Shown here: positions 14,103-23,422 of the stretch, piece by piece
Position numbering within the stretch: the first letter of the stretch is position 1
Layout: each line of letters begins with the position of its first letter
From: Bacillus pumilus
Lineage (GTDB): Bacteria > Bacillota > Bacilli > Bacillales > Bacillaceae
Length of the DNA stretch: 64,000 bases
Direction of reading: 5' to 3'
Assembly: GCF_024498355.1 (NCBI RefSeq)
Contig: NZ_CP101833.1
Location: 1,469,001-1,533,000 of the forward strand
Notes under the pieces: model-generated
Seen by the model: the letters and a program-made list of their open reading frames with translations, nothing else
Databases searched by the model: none
What the model was told of the DNA's origin: nothing
Position numbers and translations under genes: made by a program

Positions 14103-14888
14103 ATGAAGCAGGCTGTACTTTATGTTGGACATGGAAGCAGAGTGAAAGAAGCACAAGATAAAGCCATTTCTTTTATGAAAAGCTGTATGCCGTTAGTGGA
14201 AGCAGATATACAAGAAATTTGTTTTTTAGAGTTGACCAATCCTTCTATAGAAGAAGGGTTTGAGACTTGTGTGAAAAAAGGAGCAACACACATTGCGATC
14301 GTCCCGCTCCTCCTTTTAACCGCCATGCATGCCAAATCAGATATCCCAGTCGAGATTGAAAAAGGACAAAAACGTTTCCCGCAAGTGAAGGTGACATACG
14401 GAAGACCTATCGGGGTGAATCAAGAAGTGACGAAGGCTGTTGTTGCAAGGATTGAAGAAGCTGGATATCAAGGAGAGAAAGCACGGATTCTTTTGATTGG
14501 CCGCGGGAGCTCTGATCCGGATGTGAAGCGAGATGTGTATGGCATTGCAGGCGATGTCCGAAGCCTGCTCCCTCATGCAGAGGTTCTTCCATGTTTTATT
14601 ACGGCATGTGAGCCAAATTACCGAGATGTTCTTGCGCAGTTAACAGCAGATGACGATACGCCTGTGTATATCGTTCCTTACCTGTTGTTTACGGGCATTT
14701 TAATGAAAGAGATTGAAAGCGAGGCCGTTCAGACGAGAGAGCGACTTCAGGATGTACGAGTATGCCGGTATATTGGCTTCCATCCGCATGTGAAAGCCGC
14801 TTATATTGAACGCGTGCAAGAAACCATTTTAAACAAAGAGAATGCGTTCCATTTCCAAGGAGAAAGCCATGCTTCCAGTCCATCTTGA
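14103..14888 (+). CDS. sirB: Sirohydrochlorin ferrochelatase
   Basis: SirB (YlnE) inserts iron into sirohydrochlorin, the last step of siroheme synthesis. The 261-residue CbiX/SirB-type protein opens with YVGHGSRVKEAQ, whose His is the family metal ligand, and has a second half with LIGRGSSDPDVKRDV, reflecting the two-lobed chelatase fold. I prefer the ATG at 14103 over 14085: GAGAGGGAGAAG is correctly spaced before it and MKQAVLYVGHGSR fits the family. It overlaps sirC by 20 nt. Confidence 0.93.
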   Translation: MKQAVLYVGHGSRVKEAQDKAISFMKSCMPLVEADIQEICFLELTNPSIEEGFETCVKKGATHIAIVPLLLLTAMHAKSDIPVEIEKGQKRFPQVKVTYGRPIGVNQEVTKAVVARIEEAGYQGEKARILLIGRGSSDPDVKRDVYGIAGDVRSLLPHAEVLPCFITACEPNYRDVLAQLTADDDTPVYIVPYLLFTGILMKEIESEAVQTRERLQDVRVCRYIGFHPHVKAAYIERVQETILNKENAFHFQGESHASSPS

Positions 14889-15372
14889 TTTAACCAATAA
14901 ACAAGTGCTCATCGCCGGCGGCGGACTGGTAGCGGCAAGAAGGGCGAATGCGCTATGCACGGAGCCTTGCCGCATAACTGTCGTGAGTCCTGACATTTGT
15001 GATGAAATGGTCCATCTCATTGATGCATATGGGCTGAATTGGAAGGAAAAGAAGGTGAGCGCTGAAGATTTGGAGGATGCATTTTTCATTGTTGCTGCAA
15101 CAAACGACCCTTTGGTGAACGAATGGATTGCGCAAACAGCGCTGCCGCATCAGCTTGTCAACTGTGTGAGCCAATCAGAGTTAGGCAATGTGATCGTTCC
15201 AAAGATTGTCAAAGCAGGGAAAGTGACGATTTCAGTCTCGACGAGCGGTGCAAGCCCAGCCCGGACAAAACAGCTGGCTGAGGCAATCGAGACCTTGCTT
15301 GAAAAAGAAGATGTAGACGCGCTTGAAGCTCTCTATATAGAAAGAAAAAAACGACAAAGAAAAAGCCGATAA
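14869..15372 (+). CDS. sirC: Precorrin-2 dehydrogenase
   Basis: SirC (YlnF) oxidises precorrin-2 to sirohydrochlorin with NAD+. The 167-residue protein has a Rossmann dinucleotide site (VLIAGGGLVAARRANAL, around residues 14-30) and the segments VVSPDI and VSTSGASPARTKQLAE typical of the MET8/CysG dehydrogenase domain. The ATG at 14869 follows CAAGGAGAAAG and matches the family start (MLPVHLDL); the earlier in-frame ATG at 14842 would add nine unrelated residues. It is the last gene of the operon and meets rqcH tail to tail. Confidence 0.94.
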   Translation: MLPVHLDLTNKQVLIAGGGLVAARRANALCTEPCRITVVSPDICDEMVHLIDAYGLNWKEKKVSAEDLEDAFFIVAATNDPLVNEWIAQTALPHQLVNCVSQSELGNVIVPKIVKAGKVTISVSTSGASPARTKQLAEAIETLLEKEDVDALEALYIERKKRQRKSR

Positions 15373-15404
15373 AATCGACATGAGATTTTATCGGCTTTTT
15401 TTAT
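15361..15404. terminator. Bidirectional intrinsic terminator between sirC and rqcH
   Basis: A perfect 16-bp stem (15361-15376 with 15384-15399, loop GACATGA) starts with AAAA and ends with TTTT plus further Ts, so it can act on both strands. It closes the sulfate operon on the plus strand and overlaps the end region of rqcH on the minus strand. Confidence 0.92.
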
Positions 15405-17110
15405 TTTCGAAGCTTTAGGACAACATCTTCATCAGGCGTGACAAATAATGTTTGCTGCTGATCATACGTAACAAAGCCCGGCTTTGCTCCGTTTGGTTTT
15501 TTCACATGACGGATTTTCGTATAATCGACAGGCACGGAGCTGGATTCTTTTGCTTTAGAGAAGTAGGCAGCAATTTGAGCCGCTTCATGCAACGTTTGTT
15601 CATCAGGTGTTTGATGACGTATGACGACATGTGATCCTGGAATATCTTTTGTGTGCAGCCAAATGTCATCACGAGCAGCAGCCTTTGTGGTCAAATACTC
15701 GTTTTGTTTGTTGTTTTTCCCCACTAAAATGGGAATGCCTTGAGAAGATTCGTACGTTTCCAGCTGGATGGCCGCCGGTTTTTTCTTTTTGGCGTGCCGC
15801 TTTTGTTTGGCGCGCAAATATTTCCCTTCAACAAGCTCTTCTCTCATTTCCTCTAAATCTTTTGGCGAGGCAGAGGACAGCTGCTGAATCAGCTCTTCAA
15901 AATAAACAATCTCTTCATGTGTCCGCTTGATTTGTTCATTTACAGCCTCTACTGCATTTTTTGCCTTTTGATATTTTGTAAAGTACGCCTGTGCATTTTC
16001 AGAAGGGGTTTTGTTTGTTTTTAGCGGGATCGTCATTTCTCCGCCTTCTTCATCGTAATAATTGATGACAGTCGCTTCTTCATCCCCTTTTTTTATGGCA
16101 TATAGATTGGCTGTTAACAATTCACCATAGAGCTGGTATTTATGCGCATTTTGAGATTCTTCAAGGGTTCTTTTTAGTTTTTTTAGCTTGTTTTCATTTT
16201 TCTTCTTTTCATTCACGACAAACCGTTCAAGGTCAGCCGCCTGCTGTTTGACTCTGTCCCTTTCCGCTTTTCCGAAATAAAAGCGGTCAAGCAGCTGGCT
16301 GAGAGATTCGAACGTCTTCATTTCGCCATTTACATGCTGGAGTTCTAATAAATAGAAATACTCTTTGCCGTCTTTTCTGGTGAGCTGCGGGGTAAAAGAA
16401 TGCGTCCGAATGAGCTGGAACATGTCAAGCAGTGTATTTGGAATCGTTTCCTGATTGGTAAGACCGGCTCTGTGAACAGCTTCCTTTGCAAACAGCGGGG
16501 AAACCCCAGAGAATGTATCGACAATTTGACTCGCGATTTTCCCTTCTTGAAAACGCAAATGCTTTAAAATATCATCCTTCGTCACTTCAAAAGGATTCAA
16601 TTTTTGCTGTGCAGGCGGCAGCAGGTATTCATGACCAGGAAGCACAGTTCGGTAGCTGTTCACAGATGGAGAAAGATGTTTCAGACCATCAATGATCTGC
16701 TGCGTTTCATCTTCAACAAGAATTAAATTACTGTGCCGTCCCATGATTTCGATATAGAGCTTCCGCGTCTGTTCATCGCCAATTTCATTTCGGCTTCGCA
16801 CATGAAGCACGATGACCCGGTCAAATCCAACCTGTTCGAAGCGTTCAATAAATCCGCTCTCAAGATGCTTTCTGAGGAGCATACAAAACATTGGGGGTTC
16901 GCTTGGATTGTCATAATGATGCTCAGTGAGCTGCACTCTCGCATAGCTCGGATGAGCCGATAAAAGGAGCTTATGATTTTTCCCGTTTGACCGGATATGA
17001 AAAATCAGCTCGTGCTTATATGGCTGATGTATTTTAGAAATTCTCCCGCCAGTTAATGTCTCTTGCAATTCATTTGTCATACCGTATGTAAAAATGCCGT
17101 CAAATGACAT
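15401..17110 (-). CDS. rqcH: Ribosome quality control protein RqcH (NFACT family)
   Basis: RqcH (YloA) binds obstructed 50S subunits and directs tRNA-Ala to add C-terminal alanine tails, marking stalled chains for proteolysis. The 569-residue protein has an NFACT-N domain with D97-R98 (GFDRVI), residues required in the B. subtilis protein, then HhH, a long coiled-coil part (about 285-430), and a C-terminal NFACT-R domain ([14 protein letters not shown]). The ATG at 17110 ([10 protein letters not shown]) is preferred over an upstream in-frame one because it has GAGGGTG before it and fits the family. It is the only large minus-strand gene in the window. Confidence 0.95.
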   Translation of the reverse strand: MSFDGIFTYGMTNELQETLTGGRISKIHQPYKHELIFHIRSNGKNHKLLLSAHPSYARVQLTEHHYDNPSEPPMFCMLLRKHLESGFIERFEQVGFDRVIVLHVRSRNEIGDEQTRKLYIEIMGRHSNLILVEDETQQIIDGLKHLSPSVNSYRTVLPGHEYLLPPAQQKLNPFEVTKDDILKHLRFQEGKIASQIVDTFSGVSPLFAKEAVHRAGLTNQETIPNTLLDMFQLIRTHSFTPQLTRKDGKEYFYLLELQHVNGEMKTFESLSQLLDRFYFGKAERDRVKQQAADLERFVVNEKKKNENKLKKLKRTLEESQNAHKYQLYGELLTANLYAIKKGDEEATVINYYDEEGGEMTIPLKTNKTPSENAQAYFTKYQKAKNAVEAVNEQIKRTHEEIVYFEELIQQLSSASPKDLEEMREELVEGKYLRAKQKRHAKKKKPAAIQLETYESSQGIPILVGKNNKQNEYLTTKAAARDDIWLHTKDIPGSHVVIRHQTPDEQTLHEAAQIAAYFSKAKESSSVPVDYTKIRHVKKPNGAKPGFVTYDQQQTLFVTPDEDVVLKLRK

Positions 17111-17186
17111 GTTGGATACACCCTCTTTTTTCACACAAATCTACTGAAAGAACCTTACATTTTCTCGTTCTTTAGGCAGTCTTATT

Positions 17187-17215
17187 ATTATAGCATGATT
17201 TAGGACGAGTCTGAA
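17187..17215 (-). promoter_or_regulatory. Probable sigma-A promoter of rqcH
   Basis: On the minus strand TTCAGA (17210-17215) and TATAAT (17187-17192) are 17 bp apart, about 80 bp before the start codon. The -35 box is imperfect; the -10 box is consensus. Confidence 0.6.
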
Positions 17216-17275
17216 TAAACTGGCTTATAGAACACTGCATATGAGAGAGAACAAAAGAGGAGTGGACGAGGTCAA

Positions 17276-19951
17276 ATGAATTGGCATGAACTGAACCAAA
17301 CCGATTTATTAAAAACAATGAATACATCGATAGGTGACGGACTGTCAGAAAAAGATGTGCAAAAGCGGCTTGAAAAACACGGACCAAATGAATTGCAGGA
17401 AGGGAAAAAGGCATCGGCTCTGATCATCTTTTTAGCGCAATTTAAAGACTTTATGGTCTTAATTTTGCTTGCGGCAACGATTATTTCTGCTTTTTTAGGT
17501 GAATACATTGATGCTGGGGCGATTGTAGCGATTGTTCTGATTAATGGTGTACTCGGCTTTTATCAAGAACGCCGGGCGGAAAAATCCCTTCAAGCGCTAA
17601 AGGAATTATCGACTCCGCATGTATATGCAAGGAGAAACAATGAGTGGGTCAAGATCCCGTCTAAGCACCTCGTACCAGGGGATATTGTGAAGTTTTCAAG
17701 CGGAGACCGGATTGGGGCAGATATTAGATTACTAGAAACAAAGAGTTTAGAGATCGAAGAGTCAGCCCTTACTGGTGAGTCCATCCCAGCGGTGAAACAT
17801 GCAAGTCCACTTTCACGAGACCATGTAGCGCTCGGAGATTTGACGAACATGGCATTTATGGGGACGCTTGTCACGAGAGGAAGCGGCGTGGGTGTTGTCA
17901 TTGGGACAGGGATGAATACAGCCATGGGACAAATTGCCGGTATGCTGGATGCTGCAGGTAATATGGAAACACCGCTGCAAAGACGTCTCGAACAGCTTGG
18001 GAAAATCTTGATTGTTGCTGCTTTATTCTTAACCGTGCTCGTAGTCGTTCTGGGCGTTGTGCAAGGACATGATTTGTATCATATGTTCTTAGCGGGTGTA
18101 TCTCTCGCTGTTGCTGCCATTCCAGAAGGACTGCCGGCGATTGTAACCGTCGCTCTTTCCCTAGGTGTGCAGCGGATGATCAAACAAAAATCAATTGTCA
18201 GAAAGCTCCCAGCTGTGGAAACGCTCGGCTGCGCGTCGATCATTTGCTCAGATAAAACAGGGACAATGACGCAAAATAAAATGACGGTAACACATGTGTG
18301 GGCAGAGGGGAAAACGTGGAATATTTCTGGCACGGGCTATGAGCCGTCTGGTGATTTCACCTTAAACGGAGAACTTGTCCATGTTGACAAACATCCAAGC
18401 CTTCAAAAGGTTTTATTATATGGTGCACTTTGTAATACATCGACCATCGTTGAAAAAGATGGAGAAATGAACCTTGATGGAGATCCGACAGAGGGCGCAC
18501 TTTTAACCGCAGCACGTAAAGCGGGTTTTACAGAGCAATTCATAGAAGCTGGGTTTCATGTCGTAGAGGAGTTTCCTTTTGACTCAGAAAGAAAGATGAT
18601 GTCAGTCGTCGTCGAAACGAATCAAAAAGAGCGGTATGTCATTGCAAAAGGTGCGCCAGATGTACTGATGAACCGTTCAAGTCATATCATGCACGGCGGA
18701 CGCACAGCCTCATTTTCAACCACTCACAGGCAAGAAACAGAAGCTGCGATTCAAGGCTTAGCAAGACAAGCGCTTAGAACCATTGCAATTGCGTATAAAA
18801 AAGTCGGTTTGACAGAAAAAATCACATCTGTTCAGCAGGCAGAAACCGATCTCACATTGATCGGGTTAGAGGGTATGATCGATCCACCTCGTCCTGAAGT
18901 CAGGCGAGCGATCAAAGAGTGCAGGGATGCTGGCATTAAAACTGTGATGATTACAGGTGATCACGTGGAAACAGCCAAAGCCATCGCAAAAGACCTGAGC
19001 CTTTTACCGAAGCAAGGAAAGGTTCTTGACGGGAAAGCGCTGGACCAGCTGAGTGACAAAGAGCTTGAGCAAATGGCTGAAAATGTATACGTTTTTGCCC
19101 GGGTATCCCCGGAACATAAGCTGAGAATTGTGAAGGCCTATCAAAAAAATGGCCATATTGTGGCGATGACAGGTGATGGGGTCAATGATGCGCCCGCGAT
19201 TAAACAAGCAGATATCGGAATATCCATGGGCATCACAGGAACAGACGTAGCAAAAGAAGCGTCCTCCCTTATTTTACTTGATGACAACTTTGCGACCATT
19301 AAATCCGCTATTAATGAGGGCCGGAATATTTACGAAAATATTCGTAAGTTTGTACGCTATTTGCTTGCATCAAATGTTGGAGAAATTTTGGTTATGCTGT
19401 TTGCGATGCTCCTTGCGCTTCCGCTTCCACTCGTTCCTATTCAAATTTTATGGGTAAACCTTGTGACAGATGGACTCCCAGCTATGGCACTTGGAATGGA
19501 TAAGCCAGAAGGCGATGTCATGAAGAGGAAGCCGCGGAACATGAAAGAGGGCATATTTGCTAGAGGGCTTGGCTGGAAGGTCATATCAAGGGGATTCCTC
19601 ATTGGGCTTGCCACTCTGTTAGCATTTATGTTTGTGTATCACCGCGATCCAAACGAACTGCAATATGCACAGACTGTCGCATTTAGTACGCTCGTTTTGG
19701 CGCAGCTCATTCATGTATTTGACTGCCGCAGTGAACGGTCCATTTTTGAACGTAATCCATTTGGAAATCTCTATTTAATCGGTGCTGTTCTGTCATCACT
19801 TCTTCTGATGCTTGTGGTCATTTATTATCCTCCGCTTCAGCCAATTTTCAAAACGGTGTCAATTGCACCAATTGATTGGCTGCTGATCATCGGTATGTCT
19901 GCACTGCCAACTTTTTTATTGGCTGGATCACTTTTGACAAGAAAAAAATAA
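17276..19951 (+). CDS. yloB: P-type calcium-transporting ATPase
   Basis: YloB is a P2A (SERCA-like) cation pump, in B. subtilis linked to calcium and spore germination or resistance. The 891-residue protein has all P-type hallmarks: TGES at 166-169, PEGLPAIV at 283-290 in membrane helix 4, the phosphorylated D326 in CSDKTGT, and [10 protein letters not shown] in the hinge. About ten membrane helices are expected, the last group from roughly residue 700 on. It reads away from rqcH with a 165-bp shared upstream region; GAGGAGTGGACGAGG precedes the ATG. Confidence 0.95.
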   Translation: MNWHELNQTDLLKTMNTSIGDGLSEKDVQKRLEKHGPNELQEGKKASALIIFLAQFKDFMVLILLAATIISAFLGEYIDAGAIVAIVLINGVLGFYQERRAEKSLQALKELSTPHVYARRNNEWVKIPSKHLVPGDIVKFSSGDRIGADIRLLETKSLEIEESALTGESIPAVKHASPLSRDHVALGDLTNMAFMGTLVTRGSGVGVVIGTGMNTAMGQIAGMLDAAGNMETPLQRRLEQLGKILIVAALFLTVLVVVLGVVQGHDLYHMFLAGVSLAVAAIPEGLPAIVTVALSLGVQRMIKQKSIVRKLPAVETLGCASIICSDKTGTMTQNKMTVTHVWAEGKTWNISGTGYEPSGDFTLNGELVHVDKHPSLQKVLLYGALCNTSTIVEKDGEMNLDGDPTEGALLTAARKAGFTEQFIEAGFHVVEEFPFDSERKMMSVVVETNQKERYVIAKGAPDVLMNRSSHIMHGGRTASFSTTHRQETEAAIQGLARQALRTIAIAYKKVGLTEKITSVQQAETDLTLIGLEGMIDPPRPEVRRAIKECRDAGIKTVMITGDHVETAKAIAKDLSLLPKQGKVLDGKALDQLSDKELEQMAENVYVFARVSPEHKLRIVKAYQKNGHIVAMTGDGVNDAPAIKQADIGISMGITGTDVAKEASSLILLDDNFATIKSAINEGRNIYENIRKFVRYLLASNVGEILVMLFAMLLALPLPLVPIQILWVNLVTDGLPAMALGMDKPEGDVMKRKPRNMKEGIFARGLGWKVISRGFLIGLATLLAFMFVYHRDPNELQYAQTVAFSTLVLAQLIHVFDCRSERSIFERNPFGNLYLIGAVLSSLLLMLVVIYYPPLQPIFKTVSIAPIDWLLIIGMSALPTFLLAGSLLTRKK

Positions 19952-19971
19952 TTCGTTATGGTATAATTTTG

Positions 19972-20000
19972 AGGTAATAGTGTCTGCTATTACCTTTTTC
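19972..20000 (+). terminator. Intrinsic terminator after yloB
   Basis: A 9-bp stem (19972-19980 with 19987-19995, loop TGTCTG) runs into TTTTT. An extended -10 sequence (TGGTATAAT, TATAAT at 19962-19967) lies directly before it without a convincing -35 box. Confidence 0.85.
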
Positions 20001-20034
20001 ATTTTATTAATATGAAAGAATTGGGTGTTTTGAC

Positions 20035-20910
20035 ATGATACGCAGTATGACGGGATTCGGCCAAGCGAGTAAAACGGATGGAGAACTGACAGTGTCAGTC
20101 GAGCTAAAATCGGTCAATCACCGTTTTAAAGAGGTTCATGCCCGTTTGCCGAGGCCGCTTTTATATTTCGAAGATACATTAAAAAAAATCATTCTTCGTC
20201 ACGTGCAGCGTGGTAGAATTGAGCTGTTTGTCACGATTGAAGGCGGTAAACTAGCAAGCCGGTCTTTACAGATCGACTGGCCGCTGCTTGATGAATATAT
20301 GAAAGCCGCAAAAGACCTCAAGGACCGCTATCACATTTCAGGTATTCAGCATGCACATGACTTACTTCAGCTGGAACATGCTGTTCAAGTAGAAGAGTCG
20401 GTCAGCCGAAATGAGCAGCTGGAGCATTTGCTGATAGACGCTTGTGAAGCGGCTGTCAAGGAGCTTTGCTTCATGAGAGAGCAAGAGGGTGCATCACTTC
20501 AAAAAGACTGTGAACTGAGGCTCTCTGAACTAGAGGCCTATACAGAAGAAATAAAAGTCTTTGCACCAGAGGTTGTAAGTCAGTACAAAGAACGATTGAA
20601 TCAAAGATTGCAAGAATGGATCGGAGAGGCGCTTGAAGAAAGCAGACTGGCCACAGAGGCTGCCATCTTTGCTGATCGCTGTGACATTACAGAAGAGATC
20701 ACGAGATTAAAAAGTCATTTTCAGCAATTTCAGCAAATTTTGATGCAAGGCGGCGCTGCCGGCCGGAAACTTGACTTTCTTGTACAGGAACTCAACCGTG
20801 AAGTGAACACGATTGGATCTAAAGCAAACCATCACCATTTAACAAAGTTGGTGGTCGAAATGAAAAGTGCTATTGAAAAAATAAAAGAACAAGTGCAAAA
20901 TATAGAATAG
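20035..20910 (+). CDS. yloC: YicC family endoribonuclease
   Basis: YloC belongs to the YicC family, whose E. coli and Bacillus members act as endoribonucleases. The 291-residue protein opens with the signature IRSMTGFGQ and carries [17 protein letters not shown]; the C-terminal half holds the DUF1732-type segment [23 protein letters not shown]. It heads a run with remA, gmk and rpoZ, an order widely kept in Firmicutes. The ribosome binding site before the ATG (TTGGGTG) is weaker than those of its neighbours. Confidence 0.93.
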   Translation: MIRSMTGFGQASKTDGELTVSVELKSVNHRFKEVHARLPRPLLYFEDTLKKIILRHVQRGRIELFVTIEGGKLASRSLQIDWPLLDEYMKAAKDLKDRYHISGIQHAHDLLQLEHAVQVEESVSRNEQLEHLLIDACEAAVKELCFMREQEGASLQKDCELRLSELEAYTEEIKVFAPEVVSQYKERLNQRLQEWIGEALEESRLATEAAIFADRCDITEEITRLKSHFQQFQQILMQGGAAGRKLDFLVQELNREVNTIGSKANHHHLTKLVVEMKSAIEKIKEQVQNIE

Positions 20911-20934
20911 TCATTGTGTATGCTGTTTACAGTG

Positions 20935-20960
20935 CGTCTCTTTCGGCGAGACTAGAGACG
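20935..20960 (+). other. Short inverted repeat before remA
   Basis: CGTCTC at 20935-20940 can pair with GAGACG at 20955-20960, and its GTCTC also with GAGAC at 20948-20952, so two alternative hairpins are possible just upstream of the remA ribosome binding site (AGGGGGACG). No known RNA family is recognised. Confidence 0.35.
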
Positions 20961-20986
20961 TTTATATTACAGGGGGACGAAAGAAG

Positions 20987-21256
20987 ATGACCATAAAATT
21001 GATCAATATCGGATTTGGAAACATCATTTCAGCGAATCGGATGATTTCGATCGTCAGTCCGGAATCAGCACCGATTAAACGAATGATACAAGACGCAAGA
21101 GATCGAGGCATGCTCATAGATGCTACATACGGAAGAAGAACCCGTGCTGTTGTCATTATGGACAGTGACCATGTCATCTTATCTGCCGTTCAGCCTGAGA
21201 CTGTCGCGCAAAGACTTTCTGTAAAAGAAGAAATCATAGATGAAGGGCAGGGGTAA
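20987..21256 (+). CDS. remA: Extracellular matrix regulatory protein RemA
   Basis: RemA is a small DNA-binding activator of biofilm matrix operons and osmoprotection genes in B. subtilis; it forms oligomeric rings. The 89-residue product is highly similar to the family: INIGFGN near the start, SPESAPIKR, and [28 protein letters not shown]. The conserved basic residues around RRTR are implicated in DNA binding. A strong AGGGGGACGAAAG precedes the ATG; gmk follows after 9 nt. Confidence 0.95.
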   Translation: MTIKLINIGFGNIISANRMISIVSPESAPIKRMIQDARDRGMLIDATYGRRTRAVVIMDSDHVILSAVQPETVAQRLSVKEEIIDEGQG

Positions 21257-21880
<624 letters not shown>

Positions 21881-21883
21881 ACA

Positions 21884-22087
21884 ATGTTAGATCCTTCAAT
21901 TGACTCATTGATGAACAAACTTGATTCGAAATATACACTTGTGACAGTGTCTGCACGCCGTGCACGTGAAATGCAGATCCATCAAGATCAGCAGATCGAA
22001 AACACAAAGTCTTACAAATTTGTAGGGAAAGCACTTGAAGAAATCGACGCTGGTCTTTTGACATTTGAAAAAGAGGATCAAGAATAA
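21884..22087 (+). CDS. rpoZ: DNA-directed RNA polymerase omega subunit
   Basis: Omega helps fold and hold the beta' subunit of RNA polymerase. The 67-residue protein has the family pattern near the N terminus ([25 protein letters not shown]), including the conserved YTLV..SARRAR helix. It starts 3 nt after gmk, as in most Firmicutes, and is followed by a strong hairpin that separates it from coaBC. Confidence 0.97.
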
Positions 22088-22118
22088 CACATCGCTTCTG
22101 TAATGCAGATACGATACG

Positions 22119-22160
22119 TTCAAAAAAGTCAAAACTATGATTGGTTTTGACTTTTTTGAA
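22119..22160 (+). terminator. Perfect 17-bp hairpin between rpoZ and coaBC
   Basis: Left arm 22119-22135 and right arm 22144-22160 pair without mismatch (loop TATGATTG). The T-run lies inside the right arm (CTTTTTTGAA), as in bidirectional terminators. It probably ends the yloC-rpoZ transcript wholly or in part. Confidence 0.82.
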
Positions 22161-22204
22161 TTGTAGACGAATTTGTGAAAAAGGCCATTAAGGGGGACAA
22201 ACAA

Positions 22205-23422
22205 ATGTTACAGTCAAAAAATATTTTGCTCGGCGTCAGCGGAGGAATCGCCGTATATAAAGCAGCTGCACTCACTAGTAAACTCGTACAGGCAGGCGCA
22301 AATGTAAGAGTGATTATGACGGAATCTGCCCGTGAGTTTGTGTCTCCGCTCACCTTCCAAGCCCTATCTCGACAAGAGGTTTATGTGGATACATTTAAAG
22401 AGAACAATCCAAGAGTCATTGCGCATATTGATGTAGCTGACTGGGCCGATCTCATTCTCGTTGCTCCTGCAACAGCACATACGATTGGTAAAATGGCCGC
22501 AGGACTTGCAGATGATATGCTCACAACCACCTTGCTCGCTTCAACAGCTCCTGTATGGATCGCACCGGCTATGAATGTGCATATGTATGATCACCCAGCT
22601 GTGAAGCGGAACATTCGCACATTATATGAAGACGGATACCGGTTTATTGAGCCAAGTGAAGGTTATTTAGCCTGCGGGTACATTGGAAAAGGGCGTTTAG
22701 AGGAACCTGAAAAAATTATTGAACACATTCGTGCGTTTTTCGAGGAGCCAAAAAGCTTGCCGCTTTCAGGGAAAAAAGTCGTGGTGACAGCAGGTCCTAC
22801 ACGAGAAGTGATCGATCCTGTTCGTTTCTTTACAAATCGTTCTACTGGGAAAATGGGCTATGCCATTGCAGAAGCTGCCCAGCAAATGGGGGCTGATGTC
22901 ACGCTTATTTCTGGTCCTGTTTCTTTGACTGCGCCTGACCATGTAGACGTGGTACACGTTGAATCGGCAGAGGAGATGTATCAGGCTGCTTTAGATGTGT
23001 ACGGGGAAGCAGACCTTGTCATTAAATCAGCAGCTGTTGCCGATTACACCCCTGTCACGACATATCCTCATAAAATGAAAAAACATGACGGTGCACTGGA
23101 AATTGAATTCACGCGTACAAAAGATATTTTAAAAGAGCTGGGGAAAAGAAAAGAGCATCAAGTGCTTGTCGGTTTTGCAGCTGAAACGCAGGATGTAGAA
23201 TATTATGCGAAAAAGAAAATCGAATCCAAGCATCTAGATATGATTGTTGCCAACAATGTAACAAAAGAGGGTGCGGGCTTTGGCACAGACACAAATGTGG
23301 CAGCGATCATCAAAGCGGACGGAACAAAAAAAGAGCTGCCGATGATGAGCAAAAAAGACCTCGCTTTTGAAATCTTAAAGGAGGCAAAACAGCTATTGCC
23401 AAAAGAGCGTGATCGAGCATGA
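22205..23422 (+). CDS. coaBC: Bifunctional phosphopantothenoylcysteine decarboxylase / phosphopantothenate-cysteine ligase
   Basis: CoaBC carries out two consecutive steps of coenzyme A synthesis. The 405-residue protein has an N-terminal FMN-dependent CoaC domain (GVSGGIAVYKAA, PAMNVHMYDHPAV, ACGYIGKGRL) and a C-terminal CoaB ligase domain (TAGPTREVIDPVRFFTNRSTGKMG, then KMKKHDG with the catalytic Lys). I start at 22205, after AAGGGGGACAAAC, not at the in-frame ATG at 22175. It heads a long operon and overlaps priA by 4 nt. Confidence 0.97.
   Translation: MLQSKNILLGVSGGIAVYKAAALTSKLVQAGANVRVIMTESAREFVSPLTFQALSRQEVYVDTFKENNPRVIAHIDVADWADLILVAPATAHTIGKMAAGLADDMLTTTLLASTAPVWIAPAMNVHMYDHPAVKRNIRTLYEDGYRFIEPSEGYLACGYIGKGRLEEPEKIIEHIRAFFEEPKSLPLSGKKVVVTAGPTREVIDPVRFFTNRSTGKMGYAIAEAAQQMGADVTLISGPVSLTAPDHVDVVHVESAEEMYQAALDVYGEADLVIKSAAVADYTPVTTYPHKMKKHDGALEIEFTRTKDILKELGKRKEHQVLVGFAAETQDVEYYAKKKIESKHLDMIVANNVTKEGAGFGTDTNVAAIIKADGTKKELPMMSKKDLAFEILKEAKQLLPKERDRA

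Noticed and set aside
16733..16963. Plus-strand frame of 76 codons antisense to rqcH
   Set aside because: No ribosome binding site, no known family, fully within rqcH.
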